DNA of 64,000 nucleotides, taken from NCBI RefSeq assembly GCF_964355755.1, contig NC_092673.1:24929001-24993000 (forward strand). The letters run 5' to 3'. Shown here in pieces: positions 46,087-61,000 of the stretch. Origin of the DNA: Antedon mediterranea. Its lineage: Eukaryota; Echinodermata; Crinoidea; Comatulida; Antedonidae. The first letter of the stretch is position 1. Each line of letters starts with the position of its first letter. The notes beneath the pieces were generated by a model that made no database searches, was not told where the DNA came from, and worked only from the letters and a program-made list of their open reading frames with translations. The translations under genes were made by a program, and so were the position numbers.

Positions 46087-49000
46087 ATAGTATTAGAAAT
46101 TCAATATTTGTGAGAAAATGGCGGATTGCACCTGGGAGTCACTTGGTGGGATTATACTAGGGGACCTCCTTAATCATCAAGTATAAGTTAGAGTAGAACC
46201 GCTGGTCCTGTTTACTCAGCCCTCATCTTTTAAATCTGAGTGTAACTCAATTACGATTTTTAATATTATAGTGAAATTTGATACTGTATTTGTGAGAAAA
46301 TGGCGGATTGCCCCTGGGAGTCACTTGGTGGGATTATACTAGGGTACCTCCTTAGTCGTGCAGTATAAGTTAGGGTGGGACCACTGGTCCCGTTTACTCA
46401 GCCCTCATCTTTTAAATCTGAGTGTAACTCAATTACGATTTTTAATATTATAGTGAAATTTGATACTGTATTTGTGAGAAAATGGCGGATTGCTCCTGGG
46501 ATTCACTTGGTGGGATTATACTAGGGTACCTCCTTAGTCGTGCAGTATAAGTTAGGGTGGGACCACTGGTCCCGTTTACTCAGCCCTCATCTTTTAAATC
46601 TGAGTGTAACTCAATTACGATTTTTAATATTATAGTGAAATTTGATACTGTATTTGTGAGAAAATGGCGGATTGCTCCTGGGAGTCACTTGGTGGGGTTA
46701 TACTAGGGTACCTCCTTAGTCGTCCAGTATAAGTTAGAGTAGGACCGCTGGTCCTGTTTACTCAGCCCTCATCTTTTTAAATCTGAGTGTAACTCAATTA
46801 CGATTTTAAATATTATAGTGAAATTTGGTACTGTATTTGTGAGAAAACGGCGTATTGCTCCTGGAAGTCACTTGGTGGGATTATACTAGGGTACCTCCTT
46901 AGTTGTCCAGTATAAGTTAGAGTAGGGCCGCTGGTCTTGTTTACTCAGCCCTCATCTTTTAAATCTGAGTGTAACTCAATTACGATTTTTAATATTATAG
47001 TGAAATTTGGTACTGTATTTGTGAGAAAACGGCGGATTGCTCCTGGAAGTCACTCGGTGGGATTATACTAAGGTACCTCCTTAGTTGTCCAGTATAAGTT
47101 AGAGTAGGACCACTGGTCCTGTTTACTCAGCCCTCATCTTTTAAATCTGAGTGTAACTCAATTACGATCTTTAATATTATAGTGAAATTTGATACTGTAT
47201 TTGTGAGAAAATGGCGGATTGCTCCTGGGAGTCACTAGGTGGGATTATACTAGGGTACCTCCTTAGTCGTCCAGTATAAGTTAGAGTAGGACCACTGGTC
47301 CTTTTTACTCAGCCCTCATCTTTTAAATCTGAGTGTAACTCAATTACGATTTTTAATATTATAGTGAAATTTGATACTGTATTTGTGAGAAAATGGCGGA
47401 TTGCTCCTGGGAGTCACTTGGTGGGATTATACTAGGGTACCTCCTTAGTCGTCCAGTATAAGTTAGAGTAGGACCACTGGTCCCTTTTACTCAGCCCTCA
47501 TCTTTTAAATCTGAGTGTAACTCAATTACGATTTTTAATATTATAGTGAAATTTGATACTGTATTTGTGAGAAAATGGCGGATTGCTCCTGTGAGTCACT
47601 TGGTCGGATTATACTAGGGTACCTCCTTAGTCGTCCAGTATAAGTTAGAGTAGGACCACTGGTCCTGTTTACTCAGCCCTCATCTTTTAAATCTGAGTGT
47701 AACTCAATTACGATTTTTAATATTATAGTGAATTTTGATACTGTATTTGTGAGAAAATGGCGGATTGCTCCTGGGAGTCACTTGGTGGGATTATACTTGA
47801 GTACCTCCTTAGTCGTCCAGTATAAGTTAGAGTAGGACCGCTGGCCCTGTTTACTCAGCCCTCATCTTTTAAATCTGAGTTTAACTCAATTACGATCTTT
47901 AATATTATAGTGAAATTTGATACTGTATTTGTGAGAAAATGGCGGATTGCTCCTAGGAGTCACTTGGTGGGATTATACTAGGGGACCTCCTTAATCGTCC
48001 AGTATAAGTTAGAGTAGGACCGCTGGTCCCGTTTACTCAGACCTCATCTTTTAAATCTGAGTGTAACTCAATTACGATTTTAAATATTATAGTGAAATTT
48101 GATACTGTATTTGTGAGAAAATGGAGGATTGCTCCTGGGAGTCACTTGGTGGGATTATACTAGGGTACCTCCTTAGTCGTCCAGTATAAGTTAGAGTAGG
48201 ACCACTGGTCTTGTTTATTCAGCCCTCATCTTTTAAATCTGAGTGTAACTCAATTACGATTTTTAATATTATAGTGAAATTTGATACTGTATTTGTGAGA
48301 AAATGGCGGATTGCTCCTGGGAGTCACTTGGTGGAATTATACTTGGGTACCTCCTTAGTCGTCCAGTATAAGTTAGAGTAGGACCGCTGGCCCTGTTTAC
48401 TCAGCCCTCATCTTTTAAATCTGAGTGTAACTCAATTACGATCTTTAATATTATAGTAAAATTTGATACTGTATTTGTGAGAAAATGGCGGATTGCTCCT
48501 AGGAGTCACTTGGTGGGATTATACTAGCGGACCTCCTTAATCGTCCAGTATAAGTTAGAGTAGGACCGCTGGTCCCGTTTACTCAGCCCTCATCTTTTAA
48601 ATCTGAGTGTAACTCAATTACGATCTTTAATATTATAGTGAAATTTGATACTGTATTTGTGAGAAAATGGCGGATTGCTCATAGGAGTCACTTGGTGGGA
48701 TTATACTAGTGGACCTCCTTAATCGTCCAGTATAAGTTAGAGTAGGACCGCTGGTCTTGTTTACTCAGCCCTCATCTTTTAAATCTGAGTGTAACTCAAT
48801 TACGATTTTTAATATTATAGTGAAATTTGGTACTGTATTTGTGAGAAAATGGAGGATTGCTCCTGGGAGTCACTTGGTGGGATTATACTAGGGTACTTCC
48901 TTAGTCGTCCAGTATAAGTTAGAGTAGGACCGCTGGCCCTGTTTACTCAGCCCTCATCTTTTAAATCTGAGTGTAACTCAATTACGATATTTAATATTAT

Positions 49001-52000
49001 AGTGAATTTTGATACTGTATTTGTGAGAAAATGGAGGATTGCTCCTGGGAGTCACTAGGTGGGATTATACTAGGGGACCTCCTTAATCGTCCAGTATAAG
49101 TTAGAGTAGGACCGCTGGTCCCGTTTACTCAGCCCTCATCTTTTAAATCTGAGTGTAACTCAATTACAATTTTTTATATAGTGAAATTTGATACTGTATT
49201 TGTGAGAAAATGGCGGATTGCTCCTGGGAGTCACTTGGTGGGATTATACTAGGGTACATCCTTAGTCGAACAGTATAAGTTAGAGTAGGACCGCTGGTCC
49301 TATTTACTCAGCCCTCATCTTTTAAATCTGAGTGTAACTCAATTACAAATTTTTAATATTATAGTGAAATTTGATACTGTATTTGTGAGAAAATGGCGGA
49401 TTGCTCCTGGGAGTCACTTGGTGGGATTATACTTGGGTACCTCCTTAGTCGTCCAGTATAAGTTAGAGTAGGACCGCTGGCCCTGTTTACTCAGCCCTCA
49501 TCTTTTAAATCTGAGTGTAACTCAATTACGATCTTTAATATTATAGTAAAATTTGATACTGTATTTGTGAGAAAATGGCGGATTGCTCCTAGGAGTCACT
49601 TGGTGGGATTATACTAGCGGACCTCCTTAATCGTCCAGTATAAGTTAGAGTAGGACCGCTGGTCCCGTTTACTCAGCCCTCATCTTTTAAATCTGAGTGT
49701 AACTCAATTACGATCTTTAATGTTATAGTGAAATTTGATACTGTATTTGTGAGAAAATGGCGGATTGCTCATAGGAGTCACTTGGTGGGATTATACTAGT
49801 GGACCTCCTTAATCGTCCAGTATAAGTTAGAGTAGGACCGCTGGTCTTGTTTACTCAGCCCTCATCTTTTAAATCTGAGTGTAACTCAATTACGATTTTT
49901 AATATTATAGTGAAATTTGGTACTGTATTTGTGAGAAAACTGCGGATTGCTCCTGGAAGTCACTCGGTGGGATTATACTAGGGTACCTCCTTAGTTGTCC
50001 AGTATAAGTTAGAGTAGGACCGTTGGTCCCGTTTACTCAGCCCTCATCTTTTAAATCTGTGTGTAACTAGTGAAATTTGATACTGTATTTGTGAGAAAAT
50101 GGCGGATTGCTCCTGGGAGTCACTTGGTGAGATTATACTAGGGTACCTCCTTAGTCGTCCAGTATAAGTTAGAGTAGGACCGCTGGTCTTGTTTACTCAG
50201 CCCTCATCTTTTAAATCTGAGTGTAACTCAATTACGATTTTTAATATTATAGTGAAATTTGGTACTGTATTTGTGAGAAAACTGCGGATTGCTCCTGGAA
50301 GTCACTCGGTGGGATTATACTAGGGTACCTCCTTAGTTGTCCAGTATAAGTTAGAGTAGGACCACTGGTCCTGTTTACTCAGCCCTCATCTTTTAAATCT
50401 GAGAGTAACTCAATTACGATCTTTAATATTATAGTGAAATTTGATACTGTATTTGTGAGAAAATGGCGGATTGCTCCTGGGAGTCACTTGGTGGGATTAT
50501 ACTATTGGACCTCCTTAATCGTCCAGTATAAGTTAGAGTAGGACCGTTGGTCCCGTTTACTCAGCCCTCATCTTTTAAATCTGTGTGTAACTAGTGAAAT
50601 TTGATACTGTATTTGTGAGAAAATGGCGGATTGCTCCTGGGAGTCACTTGGTGAGATTATACTAGGGTACCTCCTTAGCCGTCCAGTATAAGTTAGAGTA
50701 GGACCGCTGGTCCTGTTTACTCAGCCCTCATCTTTTTAAATCTGAGTGTAACTCAATTACGATTTTAAATATTATAGTGAAATTTGGTACTGTATTTGTG
50801 AGAAAACGGCGGATTGCTCCTGGAAGTCACTCGGTGGGATTATACTAGGGTACCTCCTTAGTTGTCCAGTATAAGTTAGAGTAGGACCACTGGTCCTGTT
50901 TACTCAGCCCTCATCTTTTAAATCTGAGAGTAACTCAATTACGATCTTTAATATTATAGTGAAATTTGATACTGTATTTGTGAGAAAATGGCGGATTGCT
51001 CCTGGGAGTCACTTGGTGGGATTATACTAGTGGACCTCCTTAATCGTCCAGTATAAGTTAGAGTAGGACCGTTGGTCCCGTTTACTCAGCCCTCATCTTT
51101 TAAATCTGTGTGTAACTAGTGAAATTTGATACTGTATTTGTGAGAAAATGGCGGATTGCTCCTGGGAGTCACTTGGTGAGATTATACTAGGGTACCTCCT
51201 TAGTCGTCCAGTATAAGTTAGAGTAGGACCGCTGGTCCTGTTTACTCAGCCCTCATCTTTTTAAATCTGAGTGTAACTCAATTACGATTTTAAATATTAT
51301 AGTGAAATTTGGTACTGTATTTGTGAGAAAACGGCGGATTGCTCCTGGAAGTCACTCGGTGGGATTATACTAGGGTACCTCCTTAGTCGTCCAGTATAAG
51401 TTAGAGTAGGACCGCTGGTCCTGTTTACTCAGCCCTCATCCTTTAAATCTGAGTGTAACTCAATAACGATTTTTAATATTATAGTGAAATTTGATACTGT
51501 ATTTGTGAGAAAATGGCGGATTGCTCATGGGAGTCACTTGGTGGGATTATACTAGGGTACCTCCTTAGTCGTCCAGTATAAGTTAGAGTAGGACCACTGG
51601 TCTTGTTTATTTAGCCCTCATCTTTTAAATCTGAGTGTAACTCAATTACGATTTTTAATATTATAGTGAAATTTGATACTGTATTTGTGAGAAAATGGCG
51701 GATTGCTCCTGGGAGTCACTTGGTGGGATTATACTAGGGTACATCCTTAGTCGTCCAGTATAAGTTAAGGTGGGACCACTGGTCCCGTTTACTCAGCCCT
51801 CATCTTTTAAATCTGAGTGTAACTCAATTACGATTTTTAATATTATAGTGAAATTTGATACTGTATTTGTGAGAAAATGGCGGATTGCTCCTGGTAGTCA
51901 CTTGGTGGGATTATACTAGTGTACCTCCTTAGTCGTCCAGTATAAGTTAGAGTAGGACCACTGGTCTTGTTTACTCAGCCCTCATCTTTTAAATCTGAGT

Positions 52001-55000
52001 GTAACTCAATTACGATTTTTAATATTATAGTGAAATTTGATACTGTATTTGTAAGAAAATGGAGGATTGCTCCTGGGAGTCACTTGGTGGGATTATACTA
52101 GGGTACTTCCTTAGTCGTCCAGTATAAGTTAGAGTAGGACCGCTGGCCCTGTTTACTCAGCCCTCATCTTTTAAATCTGAGTGTAACTCAATTACGATCT
52201 TTAATATTACAGTGAATTTTGATACTGTATTTTTGAGAAAATGGAGGATTGCTCCTGGGAGTCACTAGGTGGGATTATACTAGGGGACCTCCTTAATCGT
52301 CCAGTATAAGTTAGAGTAGGACCGCTGGTCCCGTTTACTCAGCCTTCATCTTTTAAATCTGAGTGTAACTCAATTACAATTTTTTATATAGTGAAATTAG
52401 ATACTGTATTTGTGAGAAAATGGAGGATTGTTCCTGGGAGTCACATAGTGGGATTATACTAAGTTACGTCCTTAGTCGTCAAGTATAAGTTAGAGTAGGA
52501 CCGCTGGTCCTGTTTACTCAGCCCTCATCTTTTAAATTTGAGTGTAACTCATTTACGATTTTTAAAATATAGTGAAATTTGATACTGTATTTGTGAGAAA
52601 ACGGCGGATTGCTCCTGGAAGTCACTCGGTGGGATTATACTAGGGTACCTCCTTAGTCGTCCAGTATAAGTTAGAGTAGGACCGCTGGTCCTGTTTACTC
52701 AGCCCTCATCCTTTAATTCTGAGTGTAACTCAATAACGATTTTTAATATTATAGTGAAATTTGATACTGTATTTGTGAGAAAATGGCGGATTGCTCATGG
52801 GAGTCACTTGGTGGGATTATACTAGGGTACCTCCTTAGTCGTCCAGTATAAGTTAGAGTAGGACCACTGGTCTTGTTTATTCAGCCCTCATATTTTAAAT
52901 CTGAGTGTAACTCAATTACGATTTTTAATATTATAGTGAAATTTGATACTGTATTTGTGAGAAAATGGCGGATTGCTCCTGGGAGTCACTTGGTGGGATT
53001 ATACTAGGGTACATCCTTAGTCGTCCAGTATAAGTTAAGGTAGGACCACTGGTCCCGTTTACTCAGCCTTCATCTTTTAAATCTGAGTGTAACTCAATTA
53101 CGATTTTTAATATTATAGTGAAATTTGATACTGTATTTGTGAGAAAATGGCGGATTGCTCCTGGTAGTCACTTGGTGGGATTATACTAGGGTACCTCCTT
53201 AGTCGTCCAGTATAAGTTAGAGTAGGACCACTGGTCCTGTTTACTCAGCCCTCATCTTTTAAATCTGAGTGTAACTCAATTACGATTTTTAATATTATAG
53301 TGAAATTTGATACTGTATTTGTGAGAAAATGGAGGATTGCTCCTGGGAGTCACTTGGTGGGATTATACTAGGGTACTTCCTTAGTCGTCCAGTATAAGTT
53401 AGAGTAGGACCGCTGGCTCTGTTTACTCAGCCCTCATCTTTTAAATCTGAGTGTAACTCAATTACGATCTTTAATATTATAGTGAATTTTGATACTGTAT
53501 TTGTGAGAAAATGGAGGATTGCTCCTGGGAGTCACTAGGTGTGATTATACTAGGGGACCTCCTTAATCGTCCAGTATAAGTTAGAGTAGGACCGCTGGTT
53601 CCGTTTACTCAGCCCTCATCTTTTAAATCTGAGTGTAACTCAATTACAATTTTTTATATAGTGAAATTTGATACTGTATTTGTGAGAAAATGGCGGATTG
53701 CTCCTGGGAGTCACTTGGTGGGATTATACTAGGGTACATCCTTAGTCGAACAGTATAAGTTAGAGTAGGACCGCTGGTCCTGTTTACTCAGCCCTCATCT
53801 TTTAAATCTGAGTGTAACTCAATTACAAATTTTTAATATTATAGTGAAATTTGATACTGTATTTGTGAGAAAATGGCGGATTGCTCCTGGGAGTCACTTG
53901 GTGGGATTATACTTGGGTACCTCCTTAGTCGTCCAGTATAAGTTAGAGTAGGACCGCTGGCCCTGTTTACTCAGCACTCATCTTTTAAATCTGAATGTAA
54001 CTCAATTACGATCTTTAATATTATAGTAAAATTTGATACTGTATTTGTGAGAAAATGGCGGATTGCTCCTAGGAGTCACTTGGTGGGATTATACTAGCGG
54101 ACCTCCTTAATCGTCCAGTATAAGTTAGAGTAGGACCGCTGGTCCCGTTTACTCAGCCCTCATCTTTTAAATCTGAGTGTAACTCAATTACGATCTTTAA
54201 TATTATAGTGAAATTTGATACTGTATTTGTGAGAAAATGGCGGATTGCTCATAGGAGTCACTTGGTGGGATTATACTAGTGGACCTCCTTAATCGTCCAG
54301 TATAAGTTAGAGTAGGACCGCTGGTCTTGTTTACTCAGCCCTCATCTTTTAAATCTGAGTGTAACTCAATTACGATTTTTAATATTATAGTGAAATTTGG
54401 TACTGTATTTGTGAGAAAACGGCGGATTGCTCCTGGAAGTCACTCGGTGGGATTATACTAGGGTACCTCCTTAGTTGTCCAGTATAAGTTAGAGTAGGAC
54501 CACTGGTCCTGTTTACTCAGCCCTCATCTTTTAAATCTGAGTGTAACTCAATTACGATCTTTAATATTATAGTGAAATTTGATACTGTATTTGTGAGAAA
54601 ATGGCGGATTGCTCCTGGGAGTCACTTGGTGGGATTATACTAGGGTACCTCCTTAGTCGTCCAGTATAAGTTAGTGTAGGACCGCTGGTCTTGTTTATTC
54701 AGCCCTCATCTTTTAAATCTGAGTGTAACTCAATTACGATTTTTAATATTATAGTGAAATTTGATACTGTATTTGTGAGAAAATGGAGGATTGTTCCTGG
54801 GAGTCACTTGGTGGGATTATACTAGGGTACTTCCTTAGTCGTCCAGTATAAGTTAGAGTAGGACCGCTGGCCCTGTTTACTCAGCCCTCATCTTTTAAAT
54901 CTGAGTGTAACTCAATTACGATCTTTAATATTATAGTGAATTTTGATACTGTATTTGTGAGAAAATGGAGGATTGTTCCTGGGAGTCACTAGGTGGGATT

Positions 55001-58000
55001 ATACTAGGGGACCTCGTTAATCGTCCAGTATAAGTTAGAGTAGGACCGCTGGTTCCGTTTACTCAGCCCTCATCTTTTAAATCTGAGTGTAACTCAATTA
55101 CAATTTTTTATATAGTGAAATTTGATACTGTATTTGTGAGAAAATGGCGGATTGCTCCTGGGAGTCACTTGGTGGGATTATACTAGGGTACATCCTTAGT
55201 CGAACAGTATAAGTTAGAGTAGGACCGCTGGTCCTTTTTACTCAGCCCTCATTTTTTAAATCTGAGTGTAACTCAATTACGATCTTTAATATTATAGTGA
55301 AATTTGATACTGTATTTGTGAGAAAATGGCGGATTGCTCCTGGGAATCACTAGGTGGGATTATACTAGGGTACCTCCTTAGTCGTCCAGTATAAGTTAGA
55401 GTAGGACCACTGGTCCTTTTTACTCAGCCCTCATCTTTTAAATCTGAGTGTAACTCAATTACGATTTTTAATGTTATAGTGAAATTTGATACTGTATTTG
55501 TGAGAAAATGGCGGATTGCTCCTGGGAGTCACTTGGTCGGATTATACTAGGGTACCTCCTTAGTCGTCCAGTATAAGTTAGAGTAGGACCACTGGTCCTG
55601 TTTACTCAGCCCTCATCTTTTAAATCTGAGTGTAACTCAATTACGATTTTTAATATTATAGTGAAATTTGATACTGTATTTGTGAGAAAATGGCGGATTG
55701 CTCCTGGGAGTCACTTGGTGGGATTATACTTGAGTACCTCCTTAGTCGTCCAGTATAAGTTAGAGTAGGACCGCTGGCCCTGTTTACTCAGCCCTCATCT
55801 TTTAAATCTGAGTGTAACTCAATTACGATCTTTAATATTATAGTGAAATTTGATACTGTATTTGTGAGAAAATGGCGGATTGCTCCTAGGAGTCACTTGG
55901 TGGGATTATACTAGGGGACCTCCTTAATCGTCCAGTATAAGTTAGAGTAGGACCGCTGGTCCCGTTTAATCAGACCTCATCTTTTAAGTCTGAGTGTAAC
56001 TCAATTACGATTTTTTATATACTGAATTTTGATACTGTATTTGTGAGAAAATGGCGGATTGCTCCTGGGAGTCACTTGGTGGGATTATACTAGGGTACCT
56101 CCTTAGTCGTCCAGTATAAGTTAGAGTAGGACCACTGGTCTTGTTTACTCAGCCCTCATCTTTTAAATCTGAGTGTAACTCAATTACGATTTTTTATATA
56201 GTGAAATTTGATACTGTATTTGTGAGAAAATGGCGGATTGCTCCTGGGAGTCACTTGGTGAGATTATACTAGGGTACCTCCTTAGTCGTCCAGTATAAGT
56301 TAGAGTAGGACCGCTGGTCCTGTTTACTCAGCCCTCATCTTTTTAAATCTGAGTGTAACTCAATTACGATTTTAAATATTATAGTGAAATTTGGTACTGT
56401 ATTTGTGAGAAAATGGCGGATTGCTCATGGGAGTCACTTGGTGGGATTATACTAGGGTACCTCCTTAGTCGTCCAGTATAAGTTAGAGTAGGACCACTGG
56501 TCTTGTTTATTCAGCCCTCATCTTTTAAATCTGAGTGTAACTCAATTACGATTTTTAATATTATAGTGAAATTTGATAATACTGTATTTGTGAGAAAATG
56601 GCGGATTGCTCCTGGGAGTCACTTGGTGGGATTATACTAGGGTACATCCTTAGTCGTCCAGTATAAGTTAGGGTCGGACCACTGGTCCCGTTTACTCAGC
56701 TTTCATCTTTTAAATCTGAGTGTAACTCAATTACGATTTTTAATATTATAGTGAAATTTGATACTGTATTTGTGAGAAAATGGCGGATTGCTCCTGGGAG
56801 TCACTTGGTGGGATTATACTAGGGTACCTCCTTAGTCGTCCAGTATAAGTTAGAGTAGGACCACTCGTCCTGTTTACTCAGCCCTCATCTTTTAAATCTG
56901 AGTGTAACTCAATTACGATCTTTAATATTATAGTGAAATTTGATACTGTATTTGTGAGAAAATTGCGGATTGCTCCTAGGAGTCACTTGGTGGGATTATA
57001 CTAGGGGACCTCCTTAATCGTCCAGTATAAGTTAGAGTAGGACCGCTGGTCCCGTTTAATCAGACCTCATCTTTTAAGTCTGAGTGTAACTCAATTACGA
57101 TTTTTTATATACTGAATTTTGATACTGTATTTGTGAGAAAATGGCGGATTGCTCCTGGGAGTCACTTGGTGGGATTATACTAGGGTACCTCCTTAGTCGT
57201 CCAGTATAAGTTAGAGTAGGACCACTGGTCTTGTTTACTCAGCCCTCATCTTTTAAATCTGAGTGTAACTCAATTACGATTTTTTATATAGTGAAATTTG
57301 ATACTATATTTGTGAGAAAATGGCGGATTGCTCCTGGGAGTCACTTGGTGAGATTATACTAGGGTACCTCCTTAGTCGTCCAGTATAAGTTAGAGTAGGA
57401 CCGCTGGTCCTGTTTACTCAGCCCTCATCTTTTTAAATCTGAGTGTAACTCAATTACGATTTTAAATATTATAGTGAAATTTGGTACTGTATTTGTGAGA
57501 AAATGGCGGATTGCTCATGGGAGTCATTTGGTGGGATTATACTAGGGTACCTCCTTAGTCGTCCAGTATAAGTTAGAGTAGGACCACTGGTCTTGTTTAT
57601 TCAGCCCTCATCTTTTAAATCTGAGTGTAACTCAATTACGATTTTTAATATTATAGTGAAATTTGATAATACTGTATTTGTGAGAAAATGGCGGATTGCT
57701 CCTGGGAGTCACTTGGTGGGATTATACTAGGGTACATCCTTAGTCGTCCAGTATAAGTTAGGGTCGGACCACTGGTCCCGTTTACTCAGCTTTCATCTTT
57801 TAAATCTGAGTGTAACTCAATTACGATTTTTAATATTATAGTGAAATTTGATACTGTATTTGTGAGAAAATGGCGGATTGCTCCTGGGAGTCACTTGGTG
57901 GGATTATACTAGGGTACCTCCTTAGTCGTCCAGTATAAGTTAGAGTAGGACCACTCGTCCTGTTTACTCAGCCCTCATCTTTTAAATCTGAGTGTAACTC

Positions 58001-61000
58001 AATTACGATTTTTAATATTATAGTGAAATTTGATACTGTATTTGTGAGAAAATGGAGGATTGCTCCTGGGAGTCACTTGGTGGGATTATACTAGGGTACT
58101 TCCTTTGTCGTCCAGTATAAGTTAGAGTAGGACCGCTGGCCCTGTTTACTCAGCCCTCATCTTTTAAATCTGAGTGTAACTCAATTACGATCTTTAATAT
58201 TATAGTGAAATTTGATACTGTATTTGTGAGAAAATGGCGGATTGCTCCTGGGAGACACTTGGTGGGATTATACTAGGGTACCTCTTTAGTCGTCCAGTAT
58301 AAGTTATGGTGGGACCACTGGTCCCGTTTACTCAGCCCTCATCTTTTAAATCTGAGTGTAACTCAATTACGATTTTTTATATTATAGTGAAATTTGATAC
58401 TGTATTTGTGAGAAAATGGGGGATTGCTCCTGGGAGTCACTTGGTCGGATTATACTAGGGTACCTCCTTAGTTGTCCAGTATAAGTTAGAGTAGGACCAC
58501 TGGTCCTGTTTACTCAGCCCTCATCTTTTAAATCTGAGTGTAACTCAATTACGATTTTTAATATTATAGTGAAATTTGATACTGTATTTGTGAGAAAATG
58601 GCGGATTGCTCCTGGGAGTCACTTGGTGGGATTATACTTGGGTACCTCCTTAGTCGTCCAGTATAAGTTAGAGTAGGACCGCTGGCCCTGTTTACTCAGC
58701 CCTCATCTTTTAAATCTGAGTGTAACTCAATTACGATCTTTAATATTATAGTGAAATTTGATACTGTATTTGTGAGAAAATGGCGGATTGCTCCTGGGAG
58801 TCACTTGGTGGGATTATACTAGGGGACCTCCTTAATCGTCCAGTATAAGTTAGAGTAGGACCACTGGTCCTGTTTACTCAGCCCTCATCTTTTTAAATCT
58901 GAGTGTAACTCAATTACGATTTTAAATATTATAGTGAAATTTGATACTGTATTTGTGAGAAAATGGCGGATTGCTCCTGGGAGTCACTTGGTGGGATTAT
59001 ACTAGGGTACCTCCTTAGTCGTCCAGTATAAGTTAGAGTAGGACCACTGGTCTTGTTTACTCAGCCCTCATCTTTTAAATCTGAGTGTAACTCAATTACG
59101 ATTTTTAATATTATAGTGAAATTTGATACTGTATTTGTGAGAAAATGGCGGATTGCTCCTGGGAGTCACTTGGTGGAATTATACTTGAGTACCTCCTTAG
59201 TCGTCCAGTATAAGTTAGAGTAGGACCGCTGGCCCTGTTTACTCAGCCCTCATCTTTTAAATCTGAGTGTAACTAAATTAAGATTTATAATATTATAGTG
59301 AAATTTGATATTGTATTTGTGAGAAAATGGCGGATTGCTCCTGGGATTCACTTGGTGGGATTATACTAGGGGACCGCCTTAATCGTCCAGTATAAGTTAG
59401 AGTAGGACCACTGGTCCCGTTTACTCAGCCCTCATCTTTGAAATCTGAGTGTAACTCAATTACTATTCTTAAAATTATAGTGAAATTTGATACTGTATTT
59501 GTGAGAAAATGGCGGATTGCTCCTGGGAGTCACTTTGTGGGATTATACTAGGGTACCTCCATAGTTGTCCAGTATAAGTTAGAGTGTGACCATTGGTCCC
59601 GTTTACTCAGCCCTCATCTTTTAAATCTGAGTGTAACTCAATTACGATCTTTAATATTATAGTGAAATTTGATACTGTATTTGTGAGAAAATGGCGGATT
59701 GCTCCTGGGAGACACTTGGTGGGATTATACTAGGGTACCTCTTTAGTCGTCCAGTATAAGTTATGGTGGGACCACTGGTCCCGTTTACTCAGCCCTCATC
59801 TTTTAAATCTGAGTGTAACTCAATTACGATTTTTTATATTATAGTGAAATTTGATACTGTATTTGTGAGAAAATGGGGGATTGCTCCTGGGAGTCACTTG
59901 GTCGGATTATACTAGGGTACCTCCTTAGTTGTCCAGTATAAGTTAGAGTAGGACCACTGGTCCTGTTTACTCAGCCCTCATCTTTTAAATCTGAGTGTAA
60001 CTCAATTACGATTTTTAATATTATAGTGAAATTTGATACTGTATTTGTGAGAAAATGGCGGATTGCTCCTGGGAGTCACTTGGTGGGATTATACTTGGGT
60101 ACCTCCTTAGTCGTCCAGTATAAGTTAGAGTAGGACCGCTGGCCCTGTTTCTCAGCCCTCATCTTTTAAATCTGAGTGTAACTCAATTACGATCTTTAAT
60201 ATTATAGTGAAATTTGATACTGTATTTGTGAGAAAATGGCGGATTGCTCCTGGGAGTCACTTGGTGGGATTATACTAGGGGACCTCCTTAATCGTCCAGT
60301 ATAAGTTAGAGTAGGACCACTGGTCCTGTTTACTCAGCCCTCATCTTTTTAAATCTGAGTGTAACTCAATTACGATTTTAAATATTATAGTGAAATTTGA
60401 TACTGTATTTGTGAGAAAATGGCGGATTGCTCCTGGGAGTCACTTGGTCGGATTATACTAGGGTACCTCCTTAGCCGTCCAGTATAAGTTAGAGTAGGAC
60501 CACTGGTCTTGTTTACTCAGCCCTCATCTTTTAAATCTGAGTGTAACTCAATTACGATTTTTAATATTATAGTGAAATTTGATACTGTATTTGTGAGAAA
60601 ATGGCGGATTGCTCCTGGGAGTCACTTGGTGGAATTATACTTGAGTACCTCCTTAGTCGTCCAGTATAAGTTATAGTAGGACCGCTGGCCCTGTTTACTC
60701 AGCCCTCATCTTTTAAATCTGAGTGTAACTAAATTAAGATTTATAATATTATAGTGAAATTTGATATTGTATTTGTGAGAAAATGGCGGATTGCTCCTGG
60801 GATTCACTTGGTGGGATTATACTAGGGGACCGCCTTAATCGTCCAGTATAAGTTAGAGTAGGACCACTGGTCCCGTTTACTCAGCCCTCATCTTTGAAAT
60901 CTGAGTGTAACTCAATTACTATTCTTAAAATTATAGTGAAATTTGATACTGTATTTGTGAGAAAATGGCGGATTGCTCCTGGGAGTCACTTTGTGGGATT

